Source of the DNA: Melioribacteraceae bacterium
Lineage (GTDB): Bacteria; Bacteroidota; Ignavibacteria; Ignavibacteriales; Melioribacteraceae
DNA: 64,000 nucleotides
NCBI GenBank assembly: GCA_030584085.1
Contig: CP129490.1
Span: 2,575,511 to 2,639,510, forward strand
Reading direction: 5' to 3'
Positions 12,126 to 20,439 of the stretch are shown piece by piece (the stretch's first letter is position 1; each line of letters starts with the position of its first letter). The position numbers were made by a program, and so were the translations under genes. The notes beneath the pieces were generated by a model. It saw nothing but the letters and a program-made list of their open reading frames with translations, was not told where the DNA came from and searched no databases.

Positions 12126-12714
12126 TTACCTGAATCCCGTCAGATGGTTCGAAGATAAAGAACTTGTCACTTAGTTTTCGGTTCACTTTTGTGCTTGATA
12201 AGTAAACTCTATAACCTTGATCCATAAAATCTGTAAGATGAATTTCATCTATTAGTTTCTCGGAATTAACAACTATTTTCATTTCTTTAAAATTCAGTTC
12301 GGTTGATTTTGGTTTCAGCAATAAGATATCTCTGCCCTTTTCGTCGGTTCCTCTCGTCACATTGCATTTTGCCGGAAACTCAAACACATAATCATTTATT
12401 GAAAATGAATTTTCATTATCTTCAATCGGTGTTATAATTACTTTATTATTTCTTTGGGTATAATTCCAAACTGATTCTCCATCGCTAATCATTGTTCTTG
12501 ATTTTAATTCTATTTTAAACTTGTCAACTGATTTATAATAAAACTTACCGGTTTCTACATTACCGGTGACTGTTTCCAATCTAAAATCAGCATGGAAATC
12601 ATTTACACTCTCATATTTTTCCTGAAGTTCATTTAATAATTTTGAACCGTCTTCAATTTGAGGATTAAATAAAAACAATAATGTTATAAAAAGTATCTGT
12701 ATTGAAATTATCAT
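12112..12714 (-). CDS. lolA: LolA-like outer-membrane lipoprotein carrier
   Basis: 200 residues: N-terminal signal helix and the LolA half-barrel, with the early ESVNDFHADFRLETVTG, GKFYYKSVDKFKIE and MISDGESVWNYTQ strands that line the lipid-binding cavity. LolA shuttles lipoproteins through the periplasm to the outer membrane. The ATGA overlap with the ftsK stop couples the two genes, a pairing also common elsewhere in this superphylum. The sequence is divergent from enterobacterial LolA, so the symbol is by family. Confidence 0.87.
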   Translation of the reverse strand: MIISIQILFITLLFLFNPQIEDGSKLLNELQEKYESVNDFHADFRLETVTGNVETGKFYYKSVDKFKIELKSRTMISDGESVWNYTQRNNKVIITPIEDNENSFSINDYVFEFPAKCNVTRGTDEKGRDILLLKPKSTELNFKEMKIVVNSEKLIDEIHLTDFMDQGYRVYLSSTKVNRKLSDKFFIFEPSDGIQVIDLR

Positions 12715-15203
12715 AATGACCTTAAAATCATTTCTAATTGTTCTTCATTTTCGACGAGAACTTCTCTAGCTTTACTGCCTTCTGATTGACCGACGACACC
12801 GGCTTGTTCAAGCTGGTCAACAATTCTTGCCGCACGAGCATAACCAAGTTTCAGCCTTCTCTGTAATAATGATACTGAACCCTGTTGATGCCGAACAATC
12901 ATCCTTGCAGCTTCTTCAAACATATCATCCAATTCAGTAATAAAACTTGAATTGGCTTTACTTTTTTTCTCAAACATTGAAGGCAAGAAAAATCGTTTGC
13001 TGAAACCTTCCTGCAAATAAATGAATTTAGTTATTTCTTCAACTTCGTCTGAAGTGATAAAGGCATTCTGAATTCTTATCGGTTTGGGCATTCCTCCCGG
13101 TAAAAATAACATATCACCACGACCAAGCAACTGTTCAGCTCCATTCATATCGAGTATTGTACGCGAATCAATTTTAGTAGCAACCTGATATGCAATACGT
13201 GCGCTAAAGTTTGCTTTAATTACACCGGTTATTACATTAACAGATGGGCGTTGTGTTGCAACAATAAGATGAATACCAACCGCTCTTGCTAATTGTGCTA
13301 ATCTCGCTATGGGCTCTTCAACTTCTTTACCGGATGTCATCATCAAATCAGCTAACTCATCAATAACAACGATTATGTACGGCATTTTATAATGCTTCAT
13401 TGAATCAGTGTCTTTCGGTTTACGTTTCGGATCGGTTACTCTTGCATTGTAATCCACAATATTTCTAACACCAATTTTAGCAAGTTTGTCGTAACGTTTT
13501 TCCATCTCAAATTCTACGGCTTTTAATACAAGCAATGCATTTTGTGGATTAGTTATTATCTCTTCGTCAATATCCGGTGAAACAGCTAAGAAGTGTCTGT
13601 TTAATCTTTTATAAAATGATAGCTCAATCTTCTTTGGATCGACAATTACAAATTTTATCTCGGAAGGATGTTTAGCATAAATCAAACTAGTTAGAATCAT
13701 GTTGATTCCAACACTTTTTCCCGAACCGGTTGAACCGGCAATAAGCAAGTGAGGCATCGTAGCTAGATCAGTTATATAAACATCACCCGAGATTGTTTTA
13801 CCGAGAGCTAACGGGAGTTCAGCTTTACTCTCTTTTAATTTTGCAACCACCGAACGTGCTTTAACTAATTGTGATTCAGCATTCGGTATTTCCACACCAA
13901 TTGCGCTTTTACCCGGTATTGGTGCGATAATTCTTATTCCTCTTGCAGCTAATGCTAAAGCAATATCATGTTCCAGACTTACAATTCTGCTGATCTTTAC
14001 TCCCGGTGCAGGTACAATTTCGTACAAAGTAACCACCGGACCCGGAGTTACCGAGATATCCTCAATTTTAATATCGAATAAAGCTAATTTTTCTTTTAAC
14101 AGTTCCGCATTTCGTTTTAATTCTTCTTCAGAAATTTGGAGTTCAGTTTCTTTCGGTGCTTCAAGTAAATCGATTCGGGGCCATTTATATTTTATTTCCT
14201 CTTCCCACTGCTCCGGTAGTTTAGCTTCTTCCATCTTGTCAATTATCGGGTCGGTATCAGTTTCTTTCGTATCTTTATCTTTTACTTTCTTGTCATCTAA
14301 TTTAGCGATGTAGGGATCTTCAACTTTGGATTCTTCTTCTATAATTCCTTCGGGTTCATCTTTTTGTAAAATTCTAATTTTTGTATCAAGTTCGGGTTCA
14401 ACCGATTCCACTTCTATTGAGCCGGGTGTAAATCCTACTTCAACATCAGCATCCTTTTCTCGAAGCTTTTTAATCTTGGCTAGATTGCTTTCTTTTTCTT
14501 CATCATCAGGTTTCTTGATGCGAATAACTTCCTTTTGTTTCTTTTCTTCTTTCTCAAACGTCTCCACCCAAAGATTCTTAAAGAATTCTAGAATCGGTGT
14601 AAATTTTATATCGAACGATATTATTAGTGTTATGACTAATGCGGTAACAAGGAAAATAATTCCACCGAGACCACCGAGAAGATTGCCAAGAAGATTACCC
14701 AAGAAGTCTCCTATCTTACCTGAGTATTCTACATTGTCCGTTAGTAAATCAAATTCAGTTGAGTTTCTGAGCAGACCAAAGAATGCCGAGAAAATTAAAC
14801 CTATAACCAAAAAAAAGTTTGAAAGATAAACTGCGGTTTTTGATTCTTCATTTTTAAGAATTGTATATCCCCAAATAAACATAATTACGGGAAATATAAT
14901 TGAAGCATAACCGATAGTTGAATGTGTGAGGAAATAAGAAATATGCGCACCGATTATCCCAATCCAGTTATTTATCGAAACTATTCTGCCCGCTTTTTCT
15001 GAAGAGAGATTAAATATATTTAAGTCATTTCCACCCATTAATTGAGAAACATCTTTAGAAGAATATGAAAGAATACTCAAAAAAATGAGCATGGCAAATA
15101 CAGAAAGAATTATTCCGAATAATTTTTTCTTTTTCTCAACAGAAATGATAAAATAATTATTCCCGTTTTTTGAATTATTTTTCTTCGCTTTAGTTTTTGC
15201 CAT
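12711..15203 (-). CDS. ftsK: DNA translocase FtsK/SpoIIIE
   Basis: 830 residues from ATG at 15203 (a GTG one codon upstream is also possible). Four N-terminal transmembrane helices (about 30-205) anchor it at the septum, then an acidic/lysine linker (about 225-345), then the RecA-like motor with Walker A AGSTGSGKSVG near residue 490 and Walker B IIVVIDELADLMM. The C-terminal winged helix (SVSLLQRRLKLGYARAAR) is the gamma domain that reads KOPS-like DNA. It moves the chromosome terminus during division. Confidence 0.97.
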   Translation of the reverse strand: MAKTKAKKNNSKNGNNYFIISVEKKKKLFGIILSVFAMLIFLSILSYSSKDVSQLMGGNDLNIFNLSSEKAGRIVSINNWIGIIGAHISYFLTHSTIGYASIIFPVIMFIWGYTILKNEESKTAVYLSNFFLVIGLIFSAFFGLLRNSTEFDLLTDNVEYSGKIGDFLGNLLGNLLGGLGGIIFLVTALVITLIISFDIKFTPILEFFKNLWVETFEKEEKKQKEVIRIKKPDDEEKESNLAKIKKLREKDADVEVGFTPGSIEVESVEPELDTKIRILQKDEPEGIIEEESKVEDPYIAKLDDKKVKDKDTKETDTDPIIDKMEEAKLPEQWEEEIKYKWPRIDLLEAPKETELQISEEELKRNAELLKEKLALFDIKIEDISVTPGPVVTLYEIVPAPGVKISRIVSLEHDIALALAARGIRIIAPIPGKSAIGVEIPNAESQLVKARSVVAKLKESKAELPLALGKTISGDVYITDLATMPHLLIAGSTGSGKSVGINMILTSLIYAKHPSEIKFVIVDPKKIELSFYKRLNRHFLAVSPDIDEEIITNPQNALLVLKAVEFEMEKRYDKLAKIGVRNIVDYNARVTDPKRKPKDTDSMKHYKMPYIIVVIDELADLMMTSGKEVEEPIARLAQLARAVGIHLIVATQRPSVNVITGVIKANFSARIAYQVATKIDSRTILDMNGAEQLLGRGDMLFLPGGMPKPIRIQNAFITSDEVEEITKFIYLQEGFSKRFFLPSMFEKKSKANSSFITELDDMFEEAARMIVRHQQGSVSLLQRRLKLGYARAARIVDQLEQAGVVGQSEGSKAREVLVENEEQLEMILRSL

Positions 15204-15209
15204 CACTAA

Positions 15210-15947
15210 TTATTGAACTTGTTCAATTTCATATTTTTTGATAACACCATTTTTATAAAAAGGGACTATATTACTTTTAGAAAGTTTTGCAGCGTGAGTA
15301 ATATCGTCTTTAAAACCATTCTCAATTAGTCTCTTACCGTGTTCTGTTTCGGCAAGCATTTTAGAAATACTTTTTCCGAAGGATTTATTCAGTGAAACGC
15401 TCGCTCTTGACGAATCGGTTAACTCGATATCCTCTTTTAATTTTATTATTTCCGAAATTAATCTGCCGGCACAAATTGTATCCTCTAAACTGAATCTGCC
15501 ATTATCGCCTGAACACAGAATATCAAAATCAATATTCATTGCAGTCATCTGTTCGGCAACCGAACTCAAATTATAAAAGGAACATGTAAATAAATTTTCA
15601 GAAAATTTTGCTTTCACAATCGCTTTTGATCCGTTTGTGGTATAAAGAATAATAGATTTTCCATCAACAATTTCTTTTGAATACTCTAAAGGTGAATTAC
15701 CTAGATTAAATCCTTCAATTTTTTTTGTGTTACGTTCACCGCCTAACAAACGATGTCCTCCAAATGCATCACCGGAAATCTTCATCGCAAATTCTATAGT
15801 GCCAACCGGAATAATTTCCTTTGCACCATTCTCAAGCGCTGTTGAAATAACCGTCGTTGCACGAAGAACATCAATTACAACAGCAGTTTTACCGGCAAAA
15901 TACATTTCCTCAGCATTAAGCGGAGATAACAATACGTTAATTTTCAT
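15210..15947 (-). CDS. comB: 2-phosphosulfolactate phosphatase family protein (ComB)
   Basis: 245 residues. The start MKINVLLSPLNAEEMYFAGKT is followed by VVIDVLRATTVISTALENGA and the LGGERNTKKIEGFNLGNSPLEY and CSGDNGRFSLEDTICAG motifs, all typical of ComB. The enzyme removes phosphate from 2-phosphosulfolactate to give sulfolactate; in methanogens this leads to coenzyme M. No ComA or other sulfolactate gene is near, so the substrate here is open. Its ATG directly abuts the gcvT stop. Confidence 0.92.
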   Translation of the reverse strand: MKINVLLSPLNAEEMYFAGKTAVVIDVLRATTVISTALENGAKEIIPVGTIEFAMKISGDAFGGHRLLGGERNTKKIEGFNLGNSPLEYSKEIVDGKSIILYTTNGSKAIVKAKFSENLFTCSFYNLSSVAEQMTAMNIDFDILCSGDNGRFSLEDTICAGRLISEIIKLKEDIELTDSSRASVSLNKSFGKSISKMLAETEHGKRLIENGFKDDITHAAKLSKSNIVPFYKNGVIKKYEIEQVQ

Positions 15948-17057
15948 TTACTTCACCACAAATGGAAGTTTTACAACAGTAGCAGGAATTTCCTTTTCTC
16001 TAATTAAAAAACTTACAACTTTACCTTCGCTGGCATATTCACTATCAACATATCCAAGTGCAATCGCTTTATTTAGAATAGGACTAACTGTGCCGCTGGT
16101 TATATATCCAATTTTTTTACCATCGGCAACAATATCATAACCGTGACGCGGGAAAGCTTTTTCATCTGTCTGCATGGGGACTAATTTTTGTTTTAATCCT
16201 TCTTCTTTCACCTTAACAAGAACATCTTTAGCAATAAAATTTTCTTTTTTCAGTTTGGTTATCCAGCCAAGTCCGGCTTCAAGCGGATTAGTGGTTTGAT
16301 CAATATCGTTACCATATAAACAATACCCCATTTCGAGTCTTAAAGAGTCACGTGCACCTAATCCGGTTGGTTTAATTCCAAATTCTTCACCGGCTTCAAA
16401 AACAGAATTCCAAATTTTTTCCGCAACGGTTTCATCGCCTTTGAAATATAATTCATAGCCTAGTTCACCTGTATATCCGGTTCTAGAAAATATCATATCA
16501 ACCCCGGCGACTTGTGTATTAAGGAAATGGTAATATTCCAGCGTTGAAATATCAACATCAGTCAATTTCTGCAAAACTTTCATTGAATCAGGACCTTGAA
16601 CGGCAAGTAATGAATATTCATCACTCTCATCAACAAGCTGCGCATCAAACTTGTTATTCTTCTTCATCCATTCGAAATCTTTATCTTTGTTGGAAGCGTT
16701 TACAACAAGCATATACTCTTCATCGGAGATTTTATAAACTAACAGATCATCAACAATTCCACCGTCTTCATAACACATTGCTGAATATTGAACCCTACCC
16801 GGGATTAATTTACTTGCATCATTAGTTGTTAAGTATTGAACAAAATCCAATGCACCTTTACCTCTGACAAAAACTTCGCCCATATGGGAAACATCAAACA
16901 CACCCACACTATTCCTAATTATTTTGTGCTCTTCGATAATTGAAGAATATTGAACAGGCATTTGATAACCAGCAAAGTCTACAATCTTTGCATTAAGTTT
17001 TTTATGAATATCATAAAATTTTGTTTTTTTACTAGAACTACTTTGATCACTCGACAT
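15948..17057 (-). CDS. gcvT: Glycine cleavage system aminomethyltransferase (T protein)
   Basis: Start set at the ATG at 17057 (369 residues), because AGGTGG lies 5 nt upstream and this removes a 26-nt overlap with the preceding gene; an in-frame ATG at 17090 has no such site. It transfers the methylene group from aminomethyl-H-protein to tetrahydrofolate. Seen: FYDIHKKLNAKIVDFAGYQMPVQY, DVSHMGEV, the folate-site FSRTGYTGELGYELYF, and GLGARDSLRLEMGYCLYG. gcvH and gcvP are not in the window. Confidence 0.96.
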   Translation of the reverse strand: MSSDQSSSSKKTKFYDIHKKLNAKIVDFAGYQMPVQYSSIIEEHKIIRNSVGVFDVSHMGEVFVRGKGALDFVQYLTTNDASKLIPGRVQYSAMCYEDGGIVDDLLVYKISDEEYMLVVNASNKDKDFEWMKKNNKFDAQLVDESDEYSLLAVQGPDSMKVLQKLTDVDISTLEYYHFLNTQVAGVDMIFSRTGYTGELGYELYFKGDETVAEKIWNSVFEAGEEFGIKPTGLGARDSLRLEMGYCLYGNDIDQTTNPLEAGLGWITKLKKENFIAKDVLVKVKEEGLKQKLVPMQTDEKAFPRHGYDIVADGKKIGYITSGTVSPILNKAIALGYVDSEYASEGKVVSFLIREKEIPATVVKLPFVVK

Positions 17058-17064
17058 TTTCCAC

Positions 17065-17709
17065 CTACTGATTAAGTTTTTTCCAATCACTCAAAAATTT
17101 ATCTAAACCAATATCCGTTAACGGATGATTGAATAATTTATTAATTACATCAAACGGCATTGTAGCAACATGAGCTCCCATTTTTGCCGCTTCGACCAAA
17201 TGGAGCGGGTGACGAATACTTGCTACTAATACTTGTGTTGGGAATCCATAATTTTCATAAATCTGAATTATGTCATAGATCAATCCCATTCCATCTGTAC
17301 TTATGTCATCAAGTCTACCAACGAAAGGGCTGATATAAGTTGCACCTGCCTTTGCGGCTAACAATGCTTGCGATGCCGAAAAGCAAAGTGTTACGTTTGT
17401 TTTTATTCCGTCTTCAGTTAAGGTTTTTACAGCTTTTAAACCTTCCCTAATAAGCGGAACTTTAACAACTATGTTTTTGTGAATTTTTGCAAGTTCGTTA
17501 GCTTCTTTTAATATTCCAGCATAATCAGTTGAAACTACTTCAGCGCTTATTGGGCCATCAACTATTTTAACAATTTCATCCAAGAGTTCTCTAAAATTTC
17601 TTCCCTCTTTAGCAACAAGAGATGGATTAGTTGTCACTCCATCAAGAATACCGAGAGATGCAGCTTCTTGAATTTCTTTAATATTTGCTGTGTCAATAAA
17701 AAATTTCAT
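17065..17709 (-). CDS. fsa: Fructose-6-phosphate aldolase / small transaldolase
   Basis: 214 residues, the short form of the transaldolase family. It begins [16 protein letters not shown] with the TTNPSL loop at residues 26-31 and the Schiff-base Lys83 in NIVVKVPLI. The SPFVGRLDD and ASIRHPLHL segments also match. Members act either as fructose-6-phosphate aldolase or as TalC-type transaldolase in the pentose phosphate pathway; sequence alone does not settle which. It lies 16 nt after rng and 7 nt before gcvT. Confidence 0.92.
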   Translation of the reverse strand: MKFFIDTANIKEIQEAASLGILDGVTTNPSLVAKEGRNFRELLDEIVKIVDGPISAEVVSTDYAGILKEANELAKIHKNIVVKVPLIREGLKAVKTLTEDGIKTNVTLCFSASQALLAAKAGATYISPFVGRLDDISTDGMGLIYDIIQIYENYGFPTQVLVASIRHPLHLVEAAKMGAHVATMPFDVINKLFNHPLTDIGLDKFLSDWKKLNQ

Positions 17710-17725
17710 TTCAGATACCTTTCAT

Positions 17726-19288
17726 TTATTCATTATTACTTTCTGTAAGTTCTTTTTCGTTTGATGCTGAGATAAAATGGAATTCCTGCGGATTGATTTT
17801 ATTATCTTCAACCAATTTTATTTTGATAAAATATTTTGACTGCAATTTAAAGAGAGTCGAAAATAATCCTTCCTTTAATTTTGCGCCTAAAGTTGGATGA
17901 ACTTTTAATAAAAGCTTTTTCTCTTTACCATGATGTTTATACTTTTTAATCCAATCTTCGATCTCATGAATCATATGAGATTTTTTGGTTAATAAACCAG
18001 TACCAAGGCAATATGGGCAAACTTCATTTACAGATTGCAAGATATTTTCTCGAACACGTTGACGAGTAATTTGCATTAAGCCGAAGTCGGTCATAGGAAG
18101 CATCGCAATTTTTGCACGATCTTTTTTAAATTCTTTTCGAAGCTCGTCATAAATTTTCTTACGATTTTTATCATCTTCAAGATCAATAAAATCAACTACA
18201 ATTAAGCCTCCTATATCACGCAATCTAAGTTGACGAACTATTTCACGCGCTGCTTCTAAATCTGTTTTAAGTGAATTTAATTCTTGCTCTTTTTTTGCTG
18301 CGTATCTTCCCGAGTTAACATCTATTACTATCATTGCTTCGGTATGTTCAATTACGATGTGACCGCCGGAAGGTAATTGAACTTTTCTGCCCATAAGTTG
18401 TTTTGTCTGTTCTTCTATTTTGAATGCTTCAAAAATTGATTGCGAATCTTTATAGAGAACAACTTTTTCAACCAATTCGGGTTGTATAAATTGCACGTAA
18501 TCTCTTATCTCTTTATAAATCTTTTTTGAATCGATAAATATCTTGTTTACTTCGTCGGTGAATAAATCTCGGATAACACTTCTTGTGGTAGAAACATCAT
18601 TATAAACCATATAAGGAGGCTTATTATTCTTTGCTTCCTCTTCTATGGTTTTCCATGTTTTAACAAGATATTTTAAATCACTAGCAAGATGTTGCTCGGA
18701 TTGATCTTTTGCAGCAGTGCGAATAATCAATCCGCAATTATCGGGTAAAATTTCGCGTGCAATTCTACGAAGACGTTTTCTTTCACGATAATCACTTATT
18801 TTTTTTGACACACCAATTTTGGTATCGAATGGAAGCAAGACACAAAATCTTCCTGGTAAACTTAAGGACGAAGAAACTCGAACTCCTTTATCCTTAACAG
18901 GTTCTTTAATGATTTGGATCAGAATGTCCTGACCCTTATGCAACTTTGGTGAGCTGTGTTCTTGCTTTGGGTGCGGCTTTTTTGCCGGGGCATCATCATC
19001 ATCATCGTCATCTATATCACGATCATCGTCATCATCTAAAACAGATTGCAATGCTTCTAATCTGTCTCCGATATCAGAAAAATGAAGAAAGGCATCGTGT
19101 TTTAAACCGATGTCAATAAACGCAGCTCTAATTCCCGGAAGTACTCTTGCAATTTTACCGAGGTAAATATTGCCAACCATTCTCCTCTTTTCCGGGTTCT
19201 CGACAAAATAGTCAACCAAATTACCGTCTTCGGTAATAGCAACTCTTGTTTGAGAAGAGGATGAGTTGATTATAATTTCTTTTCTCAT
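17726..19288 (-). CDS. rng: Ribonuclease G (Rne/Rng family)
   Basis: 520 residues. It cuts single-stranded RNA in rRNA maturation and mRNA decay. Seen in order: S1 domain (about 35-135) interrupted by a long acidic insert (Asp-rich residues 85-99, then a Pro/Lys stretch to about 116), RNase H-like fold, catalytic Asp323 (VIDVNSG) and Asp366 (VVDFIDLEDD), and the zinc-link CPYC at 424-427 that joins two subunits. The RNase E C-terminal scaffold is absent, so RNase G is the better name. The acidic insert is unusual for the S1 domain. Confidence 0.95.
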   Translation of the reverse strand: MRKEIIINSSSSQTRVAITEDGNLVDYFVENPEKRRMVGNIYLGKIARVLPGIRAAFIDIGLKHDAFLHFSDIGDRLEALQSVLDDDDDRDIDDDDDDDAPAKKPHPKQEHSSPKLHKGQDILIQIIKEPVKDKGVRVSSSLSLPGRFCVLLPFDTKIGVSKKISDYRERKRLRRIAREILPDNCGLIIRTAAKDQSEQHLASDLKYLVKTWKTIEEEAKNNKPPYMVYNDVSTTRSVIRDLFTDEVNKIFIDSKKIYKEIRDYVQFIQPELVEKVVLYKDSQSIFEAFKIEEQTKQLMGRKVQLPSGGHIVIEHTEAMIVIDVNSGRYAAKKEQELNSLKTDLEAAREIVRQLRLRDIGGLIVVDFIDLEDDKNRKKIYDELRKEFKKDRAKIAMLPMTDFGLMQITRQRVRENILQSVNEVCPYCLGTGLLTKKSHMIHEIEDWIKKYKHHGKEKKLLLKVHPTLGAKLKEGLFSTLFKLQSKYFIKIKLVEDNKINPQEFHFISASNEKELTESNNE

Positions 19289-19303
19289 TTCTTTCTTTAA
19301 ACC

Positions 19304-20377
19304 TCAACCGAAGGACTCCGTATATACAGGTTCTTTTACCAACCAAAAGAGCACCTTCATTCTAAATTTTTGTTGAACTGCTTGTAAATTTTCTTCGGGA
19401 TACTTTTGATCGAGTATTTTCTCTGTATGATCATCAACTAAGTCAAGAATTGACTCTATTGAATTTAATTTCATTAATGAATCTATAAGTTCATTTATCC
19501 CGATATAGTTTTTGTAATACCAAATAATATTTTTCTTTATAAAATTTAAAGCTCGGAGTTCACCGTACTCAATTTTCAGCAACTTGATATGTTCTAAAAC
19601 TGTTTCTTTTACAGTTAATATTGTTGGTAATCCCGGGTCAATATTATTTTCGATTATGGAATTAAATCTTGAAAAAATAAACGGATTACCTAATGCACCT
19701 CGTGCAACCATAACTGAATCAACCCCGGTTTGTTCTTTCATCCTAATCGCATCATCGGCTGAGAAGATTGAACCGTTTCCCACAACCGGAATTTTTACTG
19801 ATTGTTTAATTTTGGAAAGCAGCTCCCACTTAGCTGCTTGATCATATTTATCTTTTCTATATCTTGTATGAACAGTAACAAAAGATGCCCCGTTATCTTC
19901 AGCAACTTTTGCGTTGTCGATTACGGATATATTCTTTTCGTCATCTCCCAATCTGAATTTGGCAGATATCATCACATCACCGGCTGCCTTTTTCATTTCA
20001 GAAATAATTTTGCCAAGTAAAGGGCGCGAATTCATTAAACAAGCACCCATACTGTATTTAACGACTTTTTCAACCGGACAACCACAGTTAAGATCAATTA
20101 CGTCCGGTTTATATTTAATAATTTCTTTTACAGATGATTTAATTATCTCGGGATCGTTACCTAAAATTTGTACACCGATAGGTTTTTCATTTTTGTGGAA
20201 AGCTAAGTAGCGAAGTGTTTCAAATTCATTTTCGAGCACTCCTTTTGCGCTTACCATCTGAGTAAATGTTAAACCTACACCATATTTTCTGGCAATAGCC
20301 CGGAATGATTCATCCGAAATATCTGCCATTGGTGCTAGGAGCAATCTTTTTGTTAGATCAACGTTACCTATTAGCAT
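19304..20377 (-). CDS. dusB: tRNA-dihydrouridine synthase
   Basis: 357 residues, a TIM-barrel FMN enzyme that reduces uridines in the tRNA D-loop. Seen: APMADISDESFRAIARKYG at the start, catalytic Cys100 in DLNCGCPVEKVV, SAKFRLG, the HTRYRKDKYD substrate-lysine/histidine region, and GNGSIFSADDA. The DusB subgroup is the usual one in this lineage; the exact target position is inferred. It is the first gene after the pnp terminator and heads the long run down to holA. Confidence 0.93.
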   Translation of the reverse strand: MLIGNVDLTKRLLLAPMADISDESFRAIARKYGVGLTFTQMVSAKGVLENEFETLRYLAFHKNEKPIGVQILGNDPEIIKSSVKEIIKYKPDVIDLNCGCPVEKVVKYSMGACLMNSRPLLGKIISEMKKAAGDVMISAKFRLGDDEKNISVIDNAKVAEDNGASFVTVHTRYRKDKYDQAAKWELLSKIKQSVKIPVVGNGSIFSADDAIRMKEQTGVDSVMVARGALGNPFIFSRFNSIIENNIDPGLPTILTVKETVLEHIKLLKIEYGELRALNFIKKNIIWYYKNYIGINELIDSLMKLNSIESILDLVDDHTEKILDQKYPEENLQAVQQKFRMKVLFWLVKEPVYTESFG

Positions 20378-20400
20378 CTTATCAATTTACATATATTTAA

Positions 20401-20433
20401 AACAAAAAATGCTGAATATTCCATTCAGCATTT
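20401..20433 (-). terminator. Rho-independent terminator of the rimP-to-pnp operon
   Basis: A perfect 11-bp inverted repeat (20407-20417 and 20423-20433) with loop of five bases; in the minus direction the stem runs into TTTTTT and then GTTTT. It lies 6 nt after the pnp stop and 24 nt before the dusB start, closing the translation operon. Confidence 0.9.
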
Positions 20434-20439
20434 CTAATT

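Noticed and set aside
14326-14829. 167-codon plus-strand frame
   Set aside because: Antisense to the charged linker and membrane part of ftsK; Ser-rich shadow with no ribosome site.
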